Positions 1 to 9,265 are shown, counted from the stretch's first letter. The stretch: 22,983 nt of DNA from Gemmataceae bacterium (GCA_009691815.1 SIAL01000013.1:1-22983), one strand, 5' to 3'. Notes: generated by a model not told the origin, from the sequence alone. Made by a program: numbers and translations.

Positions 1-2
1 TC

Positions 3-1589
3 AAAGTATTTACTACTCAAAATCCGGGCACGGTAACCCCACCACCTGTGGTTACCCCATCCTTAACTGTTGCTAATGTATCCTTACCTGAGGGCAATAG
101 TGGCACGAAAAACATGGATTTCAAATTTCAATTGAGCGCCCCGTCGTCCTTCGAGGTGCGGTTTACCGTAGACACCGTAAACGGAACGGCCACTGCGGGA
201 ATCGACTACCAACCATTGCTTTCTAAAGTAGTTATCATCGCCCCGGGCACCATAGGGGCAACGGTTAGCGTGGTGGTTATTGGGGATACCCTTGTCGAGC
301 CTAATGAAACCCTGACGCTTCTCGTATCGGCGGCCTCGGGAGCGACCTTTGCCACTGCCAGTGCTTTGGGAACGATTGAAAATGATGATGTTTCCGCACC
401 GGTTCCCCCCGCTTTGGGAGGAGCGCCCGCCAAAAGGATAGTATCCTATTTTTCGGAATGGGCTATTTATGACAGAAAGTATACCGTCGCCGATTTGCCG
501 GTCGATAAATTAACCACGATCAACTATGCCTTTGCCAAGATCACCGATGCGGGTGAGGTGGGAATCTTCGACTCTTGGGCGGCTGTGGAAAAACCGTTTG
601 GCACAGACAAATGGGATACCCCATTAAGAGGAAATTACCACCAACTTCAACTCTTAAAACAGAGCCATCCCAATCTGGAAATCCTCATTTCGGTGGGTGG
701 CTGGACCTTGTCGGACAAGTTTTCGGATGTGGCACTAACGAGCCAATCTCGAACCAAATTCGCGGCATCGGTGGTTGATTTTTGCAATAAATATGGATTC
801 GATGGGGTGGATCTGGATTGGGAGTATCCTGTTGGGGGTGGTTTGGAATCCAACAAATACCGGCCGGAAGACAAGCATAATTATACCTTGCTGGTTCAGG
901 AAATAAGGCGGCAATTTAACATCGCCGACACGGCGGATGGAGACCATCGTTTGATTACCATTGCCGCACCGGCCGGGTATGACAAGATGGTAAACTTTGA
1001 GTTCGCCACCATGAGCCAGTCTCTTGATTGGATGAACCTCATGACTTACGATTACCATGGCACTTGGGAGAATGGGACCAATCATCAAGCAGCCCTTTTT
1101 GCCAATCCCAACGATTCCTCCCCTCAAAGAGACCAATACAACATTTCGTATACGGTGGATGCCTATTTACGGGCGGGGGTGCCTGCGGAAAAACTCATTT
1201 TGGGCGCGCCCCTTTACGGTAGGTCGTGGAAAGGGGTGGGTTCTAGCAACAATGGCCTGTTTCAAACATCCACCGGAGCTGGCGCGGGGACATGGGAGAC
1301 CGGGGTTATCGATTATGCGGATCTATTAAACAAAATCAAAACACAACCCGCCGTCTACCAAATGCACTGGGACGAATCGGCCCAAGTGCCTTTTGTTTAT
1401 GCGCCGACGGTGGAAGGGGGTTGGTTTAGCACCTATGAAAGCACCCAATCTCTTGAGAAGAAGATCGACTATCTCATGAGCAAAGATTTGGGTGGTCTCA
1501 TGTTTTGGGAGTCCTCGGGAGATGTTCGCGATGCGAATTCTCCGGATTCCTTGACCGGCACGGCCGCCCGGTTACTGCTTGGAAAATAA
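3..1589 (+). CDS. Calx-beta domain + GH18 chitinase, 5'-truncated by window edge
   Basis: The reading frame is open from base 3, so the gene starts outside the window. The GTG at 48 is only the first in-window start codon and lies in a Pro/Thr-rich linker. Counted from that GTG, residues ~5-115 form a Calx-beta domain ending in the typical GTIENDD. Residues ~128-513 are a glycoside hydrolase family 18 barrel. Visible motifs are SVGGW, the catalytic DGVDLDWEYP with the acid Glu at nt 822-824, MTYDYHG, GAPLYGRSW and a terminal GGLMFWESSGD. The stretch after GAPLYGRSW fits the chitinase insertion domain. GH18 enzymes of this type hydrolyse beta-1,4-GlcNAc polymers such as chitin. Calx-beta modules bind calcium and occur in large secreted or surface proteins, so an extracellular or surface enzyme is inferred. 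The signal peptide would lie upstream and cannot be seen. No defects are seen in the catalytic motif. Confidence 0.93.
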   Translation, partial: KVFTTQNPGTVTPPPVVTPSLTVANVSLPEGNSGTKNMDFKFQLSAPSSFEVRFTVDTVNGTATAGIDYQPLLSKVVIIAPGTIGATVSVVVIGDTLVEPNETLTLLVSAASGATFATASALGTIENDDVSAPVPPALGGAPAKRIVSYFSEWAIYDRKYTVADLPVDKLTTINYAFAKITDAGEVGIFDSWAAVEKPFGTDKWDTPLRGNYHQLQLLKQSHPNLEILISVGGWTLSDKFSDVALTSQSRTKFAASVVDFCNKYGFDGVDLDWEYPVGGGLESNKYRPEDKHNYTLLVQEIRRQFNIADTADGDHRLITIAAPAGYDKMVNFEFATMSQSLDWMNLMTYDYHGTWENGTNHQAALFANPNDSSPQRDQYNISYTVDAYLRAGVPAEKLILGAPLYGRSWKGVGSSNNGLFQTSTGAGAGTWETGVIDYADLLNKIKTQPAVYQMHWDESAQVPFVYAPTVEGGWFSTYESTQSLEKKIDYLMSKDLGGLMFWESSGDVRDANSPDSLTGTAARLLLGK

Positions 1590-1614
1590 CAGGTCCGGTT
1601 GCTGACCTTTGGAT

Positions 1615-1649
1615 TTAGAGGCGGGGAGAAGATTTTCCCCCGCCTCTAA
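1615..1649. terminator. Hairpin between convergent genes, probable bidirectional terminator
   Basis: A perfect 12-bp stem (1615-1626 with 1638-1649, core AGAGGCGGGG/CCCCGCCTCT) encloses an 11-nt loop. It sits 25 bp after the chitinase stop and 36 bp from the acnA stop. Neither strand has a clean T-tract after the stem, so termination is inferred from position and stem strength. Confidence 0.6.
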
Positions 1650-1685
1650 TAAACATTAAAGGGTTAGACTGCTTGGCCAATCCCA

Positions 1686-4400
1686 TTATCCCACGAGTTG
1701 GCGAAGCACATAAGGCAGGATGCCATCGTTTTTGTAATAATGAACTTCTTGGGGAGTATCGATTCGAAGCAAGGCTTGGAAAGACTTGACCGAGGCTCCG
1801 CTTGCGGCTTTGACGGTCATTTTGGTGCCCGATTTGAGGGTTTCATTTAGGGTTTTGGCCAGGTCGTCGATCTCAAAAGTCTCTTCACCTGTGAGGCCAA
1901 GACTTTGCGCCGTTTGGCCGTCGAGAAACTGAAGCGGAAGGATGCCCATTCCAACCAAGTTACTTCGGTGGATGCGCTCATAGCTTTCGGCGATCACGGC
2001 CCGAACCCCCAACAGTTTGGGCCCCTTGGCGGCCCAGTCCCTGCTTGATCCGGACCCATATTCTTTGCCCGCAAGGATGATGAGGGGGATATTGGCTTTT
2101 GCATAAAGGGCGGAAGCATCAAATATGCTCATTGGACTGTTGGTGGGCAGGTAACGGGTTACCCCGCCTTCGGTGCCCGGAACCAGTAGATTTTTGAGGC
2201 GAATGTTGGCGAAGGTGCCGCGGACCATAACCTCGTGGTTGCCGCGGCGGGCACCATAGCTATTAAAATCGCCCGGTTGAACGCCCTTTTCCAAGAGATA
2301 TTTGCCGGCGGGACTTGATGCCTTGATGTTGCCCGCAGGGCTGATGTGGTCGGTGGTAATACTATCGCCCAAAACGGCAAGCACCCTAGCCCCGGTGATC
2401 TCCTTAACGCCGGGAACCTCCTTGGTCATGCCCTCGAAATAGGGTGGTTTTTTGACATAGGTGCTGTTCTCATCCCAGGTGTAGCGGTCACCCTTGGGAA
2501 TGGGGAGGCCCCGCCAAGCTTCGTCGCCATCGTACACCGCGCCATATTGTTTGGCAAACATTTCCCGTTCAAGGGAAGTGGATTCGGCGAGGGCAACCTC
2601 CGCCCGGCTTGGCCAAATATCTTTCAGGAAGACAGGCTGCCCATTCGTCCCTGTGCCGATGGGGTCCTTGGCAAAATCGATGTCGATATGCCCCGCCAAA
2701 GCATAGGCGACCACCAACGGGGGAGAGGCAAGGTAGTTGGCGCGAACCTCGGCATGGACACGACCTTCAAAATTGCGGTTGCCCGACAAAACCGCTGCAA
2801 CCACCAAGCCGCCCTCCTCGATACCTTTGGAAACCGGAACGGGCAACGGGCCGGAGTTGCCAATGCAGGTGGTGCAACCGTAGCCGACCAAGTTGAATTT
2901 GAGTTCGTTAAGCGGTTCTGTGAGACCGGCTTTTTCAAGGTAATCGGTAACCACCTTCGAGCCGGGGGCGAGGCTAGGTTTGACCCAAGGCTTGGTGGAT
3001 AGTCCCAGACTTCGGGCTTTTTTGGCAACCAAACCGGCTGCAAGCATCACCGAGGGGTTGGAGGTGTTGGTGCAACTGCTGATCGCCGCGATTACGACCG
3101 ACCCATGGGTTAAAGTGTGGCTGGTGTTGTCTAGGGTGGCGATGCCGGTGGCCGCAATGGTTGGGGTTTCGCCCGCCTTGTTTTTGGCTCGTGCCATCAG
3201 GCCGGGAAGGGCCTTGGCAAAGGATGCCCCAACCTCGGTTAGCGGTACCCGATCCTGCGGACGGGAAGGCCCGGCAAGGCAAGGAACGACCGTGCCCAGA
3301 TCCAGTAGCATGGTGTCTGTAAACCTAAGTTCAGGACTGTTGGCGTCGTGAAAGAGGCCTTGAGCTTTGTAATACTCCTCCACGAGGGCGACCAGCCATT
3401 CGGGCCGATTTGAAAACCTTAAAAAGCGGATGGTCTCGGCATCCACGGGAAAGATCCCACAAGTGGCACCGTATTCCGGGGCCATGTTGGCAATGGTTGC
3501 CCGGTCGGCAAGGGAGATCTGTGTTAGGCCCGCGCCATAAAACTCGACAAACTTGCCTACCACGCCCCGTTTTCGGAGTATTTCGGTCACGGTGAGAACT
3601 AGGTCGGTGGCGGTGGCTCCCTCGGGGAGTTTCCCCTCTAGGCGAAACCCGATCACCTCGGGAATAAGCATGGAAACAGGTTGACCGAGCATGGCGGCCT
3701 CGGCCTCAATCCCCCCGACACCCCAACCCAGAACCCCAAGGCCGTTGATCATGGTGGTGTGGCTATCGGTGCCAACAACCGTATCCGGATAAGCCATGGG
3801 AGCCTCTCCGGATTGAGTTGCCCGGGTAAAGACAACCCGGGCAAGGTATTCCAAATTCACCTGATGGACGATGCCGGTTTCCGGGGGAACCACCGCGAAA
3901 TCGGCAAACGCGGTCTGGCCCCAGCGAAGGAAAATATAGCGTTCGCGATTTCGTTCATATTCGAGGTCGGTATTGGATTTGAAGGAGAGTTCAGTTCCAA
4001 AACTGTCCACCTGAACCGAGTGATCGATGACCAATTCCGCGGGGCAAAGGGGGTTGATCTTTTGGGGATCCCCACCAAACTTGGCCATGGCATCACGCAT
4101 CGCGGCAAGGTCGACCACCGCCGGGACCCCGGTGAAGTCCTGCATCAAGACCCGCGCAGGGGTAAAGGCGATCTCGGTTTGGCCTATTGCTTTGGGGTCA
4201 ATATTCGCCAAGGCCTCGACATCCTTGGCCGTTACATTAAGCCCGTCCTCCGTCCGTAACAGGTTCTCCAAAAGAATCCTAAGGCTAATAGGAAGGGACC
4301 TAGACTTGGGAAATCGGGTATAAAGTGCTTGGAGGCTGTGGTAGCGAAAGGGGCGATCCTGAACGGTAAAAGAGGTCAAGGAGGAAAATGAATTGGCCAT
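1686..4400 (-). CDS. acnA: Aconitate hydratase, AcnA/IRP type
   Basis: The 904-aa length is close to E. coli AcnA (891 aa). The enzyme interconverts citrate and isocitrate through a [4Fe-4S] cluster in the TCA cycle, in the cytoplasm. The three cluster cysteines are present: C443 in SSCTNTSNPS, and C509 and C512 in GCTTCIGNSG. VVGTDSHTTMINGLGVLGWG (~208-227) and the C-terminal swivel-domain motifs DSITTDHISPAGNI, SYGARRGNHEVM and GKEYGSGSSRDWAAKGP are intact. The start is an ATG at 4398-4400 giving MANSFSSLTSFTVQDRPF. No good Shine-Dalgarno precedes it (GGATAAGAATTC before the ATG). The gene stands alone, divergent from the zinc-ribbon membrane protein gene and convergent with the chitinase gene. 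The AcnA subfamily, rather than AcnB, is clear from domain order and length. Confidence 0.98.
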   Translation of the reverse strand: MANSFSSLTSFTVQDRPFRYHSLQALYTRFPKSRSLPISLRILLENLLRTEDGLNVTAKDVEALANIDPKAIGQTEIAFTPARVLMQDFTGVPAVVDLAAMRDAMAKFGGDPQKINPLCPAELVIDHSVQVDSFGTELSFKSNTDLEYERNRERYIFLRWGQTAFADFAVVPPETGIVHQVNLEYLARVVFTRATQSGEAPMAYPDTVVGTDSHTTMINGLGVLGWGVGGIEAEAAMLGQPVSMLIPEVIGFRLEGKLPEGATATDLVLTVTEILRKRGVVGKFVEFYGAGLTQISLADRATIANMAPEYGATCGIFPVDAETIRFLRFSNRPEWLVALVEEYYKAQGLFHDANSPELRFTDTMLLDLGTVVPCLAGPSRPQDRVPLTEVGASFAKALPGLMARAKNKAGETPTIAATGIATLDNTSHTLTHGSVVIAAISSCTNTSNPSVMLAAGLVAKKARSLGLSTKPWVKPSLAPGSKVVTDYLEKAGLTEPLNELKFNLVGYGCTTCIGNSGPLPVPVSKGIEEGGLVVAAVLSGNRNFEGRVHAEVRANYLASPPLVVAYALAGHIDIDFAKDPIGTGTNGQPVFLKDIWPSRAEVALAESTSLEREMFAKQYGAVYDGDEAWRGLPIPKGDRYTWDENSTYVKKPPYFEGMTKEVPGVKEITGARVLAVLGDSITTDHISPAGNIKASSPAGKYLLEKGVQPGDFNSYGARRGNHEVMVRGTFANIRLKNLLVPGTEGGVTRYLPTNSPMSIFDASALYAKANIPLIILAGKEYGSGSSRDWAAKGPKLLGVRAVIAESYERIHRSNLVGMGILPLQFLDGQTAQSLGLTGEETFEIDDLAKTLNETLKSGTKMTVKAASGASVKSFQALLRIDTPQEVHYYKNDGILPYVLRQLVG

Positions 4401-4652
4401 GAATTCTTATCCAATAAAGGGGGCGGGTGAATCACGAATCATTCAATCGTTTTCCTAAAGGAAAAATAGGGTTGGTCAAGGGAACAAGCTGGTTGACTTT
4501 TTGTAAAAATGGGTTGAATGGGCGAATTCTAGGCAAGGCAGGTAAAGTGGACTTGATTCCACCCCTTGAACTAGGGTATTCACACTCTGTCTGGCTAGTG
4601 GTCTAACCATTGAGCCCATCCCATTTCCTCAGCCAATTTGGACTACCTGTCC
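4401..4652. other. Divergent intergenic region with inverted repeat
   Basis: This spacer must hold promoters for both flanking genes, but no convincing -35/-10 pair stands out on either strand. The clearest element is a perfect inverted repeat, TTTTCC-TAAA-GGAAAA at 4450-4465, about 50 bp upstream of the acnA start. It is a candidate operator by position only. An in-frame TGA at 4611-4613 bounds how far the rightward gene can extend upstream. Confidence 0.4.
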
Positions 4653-7600
4653 ATGAATGAAGCCAATTTGCCAGCTTTTGCCGCACTTCTTCTGGGTGTG
4701 TTGGCAGGCCCCCTTATCTGGTGGCTTGGCCGCAAAGTTTTGCGCTTTGTGGCTTGGCAATTGGAATATGGCAAAGCTTGGTTACCCGATCTGGCGGAGC
4801 AAGACCTCGCCTGTCCGGGGTGCGCGAAAAAATTCGCCCCGAACGAAACAAAATGCTTGGAATGTGGCAAATCCCGCGAGGTAGCCTATTACGCCTCCCT
4901 TAGGGAAGTTGACATTGCCGAAGAGCAAGTGGTTCGCCTTAGCCAAATGGGCGTGGTGGAGCCGGATACCGCCATGCGCATGGAGGAGGGCCTTTTACGC
5001 CAAAAAAATGCCTTGGCCCGCTTGCGGAAACCCCAAAGAACACCCAGCAAAGTGGAGTGGATCCTACCCGGTGGGGATCCCGTGGAAACGGGTTATATTC
5101 ACCCGGAAACTTTTTATGAATCGTGCCCTCCGGGGACCCATCCGCTTCGTCTCAAGGCGGTTTCCGTGACAAAGGATCACGATTTGCCTCCTGGCCGATT
5201 ATCCTATCTAGCCCGAATTGCGGGTTGGCTTCTTTTATTGGCCGGCCTTTTTTGTTGGCTTCAAGGAGCCTTTTCCCAAGGAAGTATGCGGGGCCAGATC
5301 CCGGGCTTGGCCGAATCTTGGATCGGTTTAGCGCTCATGTTGGCTGGGTTTTACAACTTGGCCTTTGGCAGGGCCTCTGAAGTCCTCGGGCGCTTTGCGG
5401 TCATGGGAACAGGGATTCTTGTCCCGATTTTTTGGGTTATCGGCCCATGGATTCATGGTACCGCCATTACTCCCGCCGACTGGGCCATCGGACTGGCCTG
5501 TGGCGCCCTTTGCGCATCCGGCGGGGCGATCATCGACCGCTATTTAGCCCAATGGCGAGGTGATTTGTGGGACGAAACAAATGTTGCCACGGAACCCGGT
5601 ATCTCCGAAGGCCGCTTGATGTCGGTTTCCGGGCTGGCTTTGGGACTCCTTCAAGTAGGAACTCTGGTTGGGTTGGTTCGACCCGAAGGCTGGTTTGGAC
5701 CATGGGCAGAGGTTTCCGGTTCCCTTTGGGGAATCGTTGGCTTGTGCGGATTTCAACTCGGGCGTTTAACCCTTGCCGGGATTAGGCTCGATTTTCGTCT
5801 CCCGGATTGGCTTTTTGAATGTGGCTTTGGGGTGGTCATCGCTCTTGCCGCAAATTTGGGGACCACTAACCCCCTTTATGGCCCGGCAACGATTACGGTG
5901 GGAATGGCCCTGCTTTCGCTATTGGGAATGATTGCGGTCTGTGGCCCGGGGAAATTTTGGTCCAAGCTATTACGCCCTGAGGGACACAGATTAGCACCTT
6001 TAATCCTCCGAACAGCCATCCTTACCGCGGCTGGGGGGCTTGCCACCGGATCGCTCCCAGACCCCTATCCTTGGGCCGGAGCCATGGCGGTTGGAATCGG
6101 TTCGCTTGCGCTTTTTTGCCTTGGTACAGTATTGCGCCAACGGTCCTTGCTTATCTCGGGCTTGGTTCTAATTGCCTTGGCCGGGGCCCTTGGATCCCAC
6201 CAAACCATGGTGGAATTGCACCATGGAATCTTGGAGCAAACCTGGTTTGCCCTTGATGGAGCACTTTTGGGAATTGCCTTGGGGGCCGGGTTAGCCCGTG
6301 GTTTGGAATGGACAATGGGAACAAAAACCCTGTTGCATTCCTCGCGAACCCTTTGGATGCGCTATTTTTTGGTTCAAGTGCTAATGGCATCGACCTTAGC
6401 TGCTATAGGTTTGGCCCTCCTCCACAAAAACCTTGTCGAAATTCACAATTTGGCCAGCCCGGTTACTTTGCTTGCTTGGGTTTTGACCTTGGCAATGGTG
6501 ATCCAAGTTCGGTCTTTGCGCGGGCACGGGCTTGGGCTGTTGGCGATTTCAGGATCCATATTGCTGGCGGGAATCCTTAACAAGTTCAGCGGCAGAGGGA
6601 TCCTTGCCATGCAAGCGGGACTGTTGCTTTGTGGCCTATTTGGACTTCTGTTGGCGATCGGGGTCGGTCGGGTAAGGTCCATTTCTCGGCGACTTTCCAA
6701 GGTCTCTGTTTCCTGGTCCATGGCCCTGCTTGGAACCCATGTGACGGGAATCCTTGCACTTATAATGGGCCGGCAAATGGGTTGGGAAGGGCTGGCTGTT
6801 CCCGCCGTTATGGGTGGAACAACCTGGATGCTGCTTGCGCGAAACCGCAACCTGCCAGGGGTAGGTTGGGTGGCCCTTGGATGGCTGTTTATGGGCATCC
6901 TACCCTATGCGATCAGACAATCGACGATTGCCGAAGGTTTGACCCCCTCCTTGGCCATGGCCTTGGTCGGTTTAACCCTTTGGTGGACAATTGCACCGGC
7001 AAAAATCCTGAAAAGAAATCGTCCAGTGGGACCCGTATTTGCCATTTCGGTGGCCTTGCTCGCGGCATTTACCGCCCTAGCCGCACAACCGTTTGACCTG
7101 ATCGCGGGTGGATTGATTGGGTTTTCCGTTCTGGCCCTGGCAATCGCCGTCGCGGTTTGGCAACCCGCACCCATGCTCATGCTGGTGGGACTTTCGGGGG
7201 CCGCCCTAACCACCATACTTTGCAAGAATATGGCGGCAATAACCCAACGCCATGGAATGGAATGGATGGTATTGGGTCTTGGCGTTTTTGTACTGGCGGC
7301 CGCGGTGACCGCCCGCTTTGGGACTTTGTTTACCTGGGGGAAGCCTTGCCAAAATTGGGCAAGGGAAGCCATGACCTCTATCGTGGCTATGGCCGCAATG
7401 GTTGCTTTTGCCTTGATCCCCAACGCTATTCTTTCTGAAACCGATCCAATGTATCTAGTATTTCTTGGGACAATCCCCTTTTTAATAGCTTTCTCTCTCT
7501 CTTCCCTAGCAAAACGAATGCCCAATGCCCAAGGTAAAACCGTTTTAAGTAGCGTGGCGCTTTGTCATGGATTTGTCGCATGGACCTATTTGGCATTGCT

Positions 7601-8657
7601 AGCTCAACGATCCGAATGGAACCAACCGACCCTATCCCTTGTCACGATAGCCTTCTTGTGGGTTGTGGCGTTTTCCGTTCTGGATCCCGCCGGGTTCATG
7701 GGAGATTTGGGAAACCAGCTTCCTAAAGGAACACGCAACATTCTTTTTGCCTTATCCGGATTTGGCGCGGTTTTGGCCCTCGCTGGGGTATTGGCAATCC
7801 CTCAAAATGGGGCGCCTTCGGGACCAATCCTATTCGCGGTAGCCTTGATTATTGCTTTGGCCTTGGTTGGATGCGTATTTTACCGAGCTAGGGATATGAC
7901 ACATATTCCCCTGGGAATGAAGCGCATGGATACGGTTTGGTTTAACCAGCGCCTACAAGAGGTCCATGGTCATGGCATCTGGTTGCTGCTAGCCCTTGGA
8001 ACAGGATTGGGTTGGCGCCTATTTGCTCAATCAGAGAGCGGAATTTATGGGGAAGGTGCCGCCAACCCTATGGTATGGGCCGTTGGTTTTTGGGGAATTT
8101 GCTCCTTGGTTATCGCGGGGTGTCGCGGGGGAACCCACCGCTGGATAGCCCGGCCGGGAGCTTTGCAGATGACGGTTGCCTCGGGAGTGGTTGCCATTCT
8201 CCTTTTGGGAGCCACTTTGGCCCAATCCCTAAATGCCAATACCAACGAATCCACAACAATCAAAGCTTCATCAGGTGTGTTGGCCACCATGGCTCTATGC
8301 GCGGCTATGGCATGGGGGTTCATGTCCGTCTTTTTTGATCGCCTTAGACCTAAATTGGCGCATGTTGGCGAGCCCGGGTCCGACTGGGGGTTGATATTGT
8401 TAGGCAACCAAACTCTATTTGCGCATTCGTTTTGGATCGCGTCCGGGATGATGCTTATTGCTTTAATCCAGCGTGAATTTGGAATAGGAAACACTTATTG
8501 GGTTTTCCTTGGTTTGATACCGCCCCTCTTGGGTGTCATCGCCCTACGATCTTCAAGTCCAATAATCCGCTTCGACAAGTTGCAAGACTTGGCTCCCCGT
8601 ATTCATGAGGAAAACGCCTTGGACGAAGACGATTACGAAATTCGCCGAGTCGCCTAG
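4653..8657 (+). CDS. Giant polytopic membrane protein with N-terminal zinc ribbon, function unknown
   Basis: I do not recognise a named family. The protein is 1334 aa from the ATG at 4653; a TTG at 4638 would add five residues. Neither start has a clear ribosome-binding site, and ATG is preferred. One hydrophobic helix (~5-25) is followed by a CxxC-x10-CxxC zinc ribbon (C54, C57, C68, C71) and a charged, probably helical soluble segment to ~180. After that, hydrophobic segments run almost to the end, by eye roughly thirty, broken by short basic loops. The last ~35 residues are hydrophilic and acidic (ENALDEDDYE). The layout resembles very large multi-spanning DUF-type membrane proteins such as DUF2339, but I see no decisive motif. 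The frame is unbroken over 4 kb with codon use like its neighbours, so it is a real gene. It is transcribed alone, and its stop lies inside a 47-bp tandem duplication. Confidence 0.85.
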   Translation: MNEANLPAFAALLLGVLAGPLIWWLGRKVLRFVAWQLEYGKAWLPDLAEQDLACPGCAKKFAPNETKCLECGKSREVAYYASLREVDIAEEQVVRLSQMGVVEPDTAMRMEEGLLRQKNALARLRKPQRTPSKVEWILPGGDPVETGYIHPETFYESCPPGTHPLRLKAVSVTKDHDLPPGRLSYLARIAGWLLLLAGLFCWLQGAFSQGSMRGQIPGLAESWIGLALMLAGFYNLAFGRASEVLGRFAVMGTGILVPIFWVIGPWIHGTAITPADWAIGLACGALCASGGAIIDRYLAQWRGDLWDETNVATEPGISEGRLMSVSGLALGLLQVGTLVGLVRPEGWFGPWAEVSGSLWGIVGLCGFQLGRLTLAGIRLDFRLPDWLFECGFGVVIALAANLGTTNPLYGPATITVGMALLSLLGMIAVCGPGKFWSKLLRPEGHRLAPLILRTAILTAAGGLATGSLPDPYPWAGAMAVGIGSLALFCLGTVLRQRSLLISGLVLIALAGALGSHQTMVELHHGILEQTWFALDGALLGIALGAGLARGLEWTMGTKTLLHSSRTLWMRYFLVQVLMASTLAAIGLALLHKNLVEIHNLASPVTLLAWVLTLAMVIQVRSLRGHGLGLLAISGSILLAGILNKFSGRGILAMQAGLLLCGLFGLLLAIGVGRVRSISRRLSKVSVSWSMALLGTHVTGILALIMGRQMGWEGLAVPAVMGGTTWMLLARNRNLPGVGWVALGWLFMGILPYAIRQSTIAEGLTPSLAMALVGLTLWWTIAPAKILKRNRPVGPVFAISVALLAAFTALAAQPFDLIAGGLIGFSVLALAIAVAVWQPAPMLMLVGLSGAALTTILCKNMAAITQRHGMEWMVLGLGVFVLAAAVTARFGTLFTWGKPCQNWAREAMTSIVAMAAMVAFALIPNAILSETDPMYLVFLGTIPFLIAFSLSSLAKRMPNAQGKTVLSSVALCHGFVAWTYLALLAQRSEWNQPTLSLVTIAFLWVVAFSVLDPAGFMGDLGNQLPKGTRNILFALSGFGAVLALAGVLAIPQNGAPSGPILFAVALIIALALVGCVFYRARDMTHIPLGMKRMDTVWFNQRLQEVHGHGIWLLLALGTGLGWRLFAQSESGIYGEGAANPMVWAVGFWGICSLVIAGCRGGTHRWIARPGALQMTVASGVVAILLLGATLAQSLNANTNESTTIKASSGVLATMALCAAMAWGFMSVFFDRLRPKLAHVGEPGSDWGLILLGNQTLFAHSFWIASGMMLIALIQREFGIGNTYWVFLGLIPPLLGVIALRSSSPIIRFDKLQDLAPRIHEENALDEDDYEIRRVA

Positions 8658-8746
8658 CAATAAGGAAGGCCGCATAATCGGTTAGTCTAAACCGAGTCGC
8701 CTAGCAATGAGGAAGGCCGCATAATCGGTTAGTCTAAACCGAGTCG
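8645..8746. repeat. 47-bp tandem duplication spanning two convergent gene ends
   Basis: Copy 1 is 8645-8691 and copy 2 is 8692-8738. They are identical except A8662/G8709. An 8-bp partial third copy, CCGAGTCG, lies at 8739-8746. Copy 1 contains the last codons and TAG stop of the membrane protein gene, and copy 2 runs into the stop and last codons of the NUDIX gene. Each unit carries a small hairpin, TCGGTT-AGTCTA-AACCGA, at 8678-8695 and 8725-8742, which could help 3'-end formation. There is no T-tract. CCGAGTCG occurs at both ends and fits a duplication between short homologies. Confidence 0.95.
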
Positions 8747-9265
8747 ACGGCGGTAGTCCCATAATAAGAGCGCGGTAATCGTTTTAGCGTCTTTAATGGT
8801 TCCATCCAAGGTCCAACCAAGCGCCGTTTCCCAAGGAACCACCACCGGCTCCAGTTGCTCATCCGCCTCGAGTGCCATGCTTCCCTTAACAAGGCCTTGT
8901 GCGACATACAAATGAATGACCTCGGACATCACTCCGGGGGATGGAATAAACTCCCCTATTTTTTTCAGTGAGCCAAAAGAACTATCAATCGTATAGCCGG
9001 TTTCCTCCGCTAATTCGCGAAGAGCCGCTTGATCGGGAAGTTCATTCGGTTCAAGCGTTCCAGCGGGAATCTCCCATAATTCCGTTTGAAAAATGAACCG
9101 ATGATTTTTCAAAAGACAAACGGAACCATCGTCCAAAAGAGGCAAAATGGCCACCGCCCCCGGATGCAAAATCACATCCCGGCGAATGACTATACCCTCT
9201 GCAGTGGTTGATTCATGCAAACCAACCCGTATTCGCCTACCTGTGTGAATAATGTTAAAATCCAT
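8729..9265 (-). CDS. NUDIX hydrolase, ADP-ribose pyrophosphatase-like
   Basis: The 178-aa protein has a complete Nudix box at residues ~69-91 (G-x5-E-x7-RELAEETGY), preceded by ELWEIPAGTLEPNE. The WEIPAG lead and a GEFIPSPGVMSE segment after the box are typical of the ADP-ribose pyrophosphatase (NudF/YffH-like) branch. That branch hydrolyses ADP-ribose and related NDP-sugars to AMP plus a sugar phosphate. I chose the ATG at 9265 because AAGGAAG lies just upstream. A TTG at 9292 would add nine residues and deepen the overlap with the preceding gene. With the ATG, the gene overlaps the CPBP gene by 11 nt, so coupled translation is likely. It is the last gene of the cinA operon. Its stop codon lies inside the 47-bp duplication, but the reading frame is intact. 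The exact substrate is uncertain. Confidence 0.92.
   Translation of the reverse strand: MDFNIIHTGRRIRVGLHESTTAEGIVIRRDVILHPGAVAILPLLDDGSVCLLKNHRFIFQTELWEIPAGTLEPNELPDQAALRELAEETGYTIDSSFGSLKKIGEFIPSPGVMSEVIHLYVAQGLVKGSMALEADEQLEPVVVPWETALGWTLDGTIKDAKTITALLLWDYRRRLGLD

Noticed and set aside
2346..3002. 218-aa plus-strand frame opposite the aconitase gene
   Set aside because: It lies wholly antisense to a complete acnA with all catalytic motifs, and its translation shows no domain.
4571..4637. Possible tRNA or small RNA in the divergent spacer (GGCTAGTGGTCTAACC region)
   Set aside because: Only a 4-bp stem forms, and no cloverleaf or conserved loops can be drawn.
8645..8746. CRISPR-like array
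   Set aside because: There are only two copies, directly adjacent with no spacers, and they overlap coding ends. It is a plain tandem duplication.
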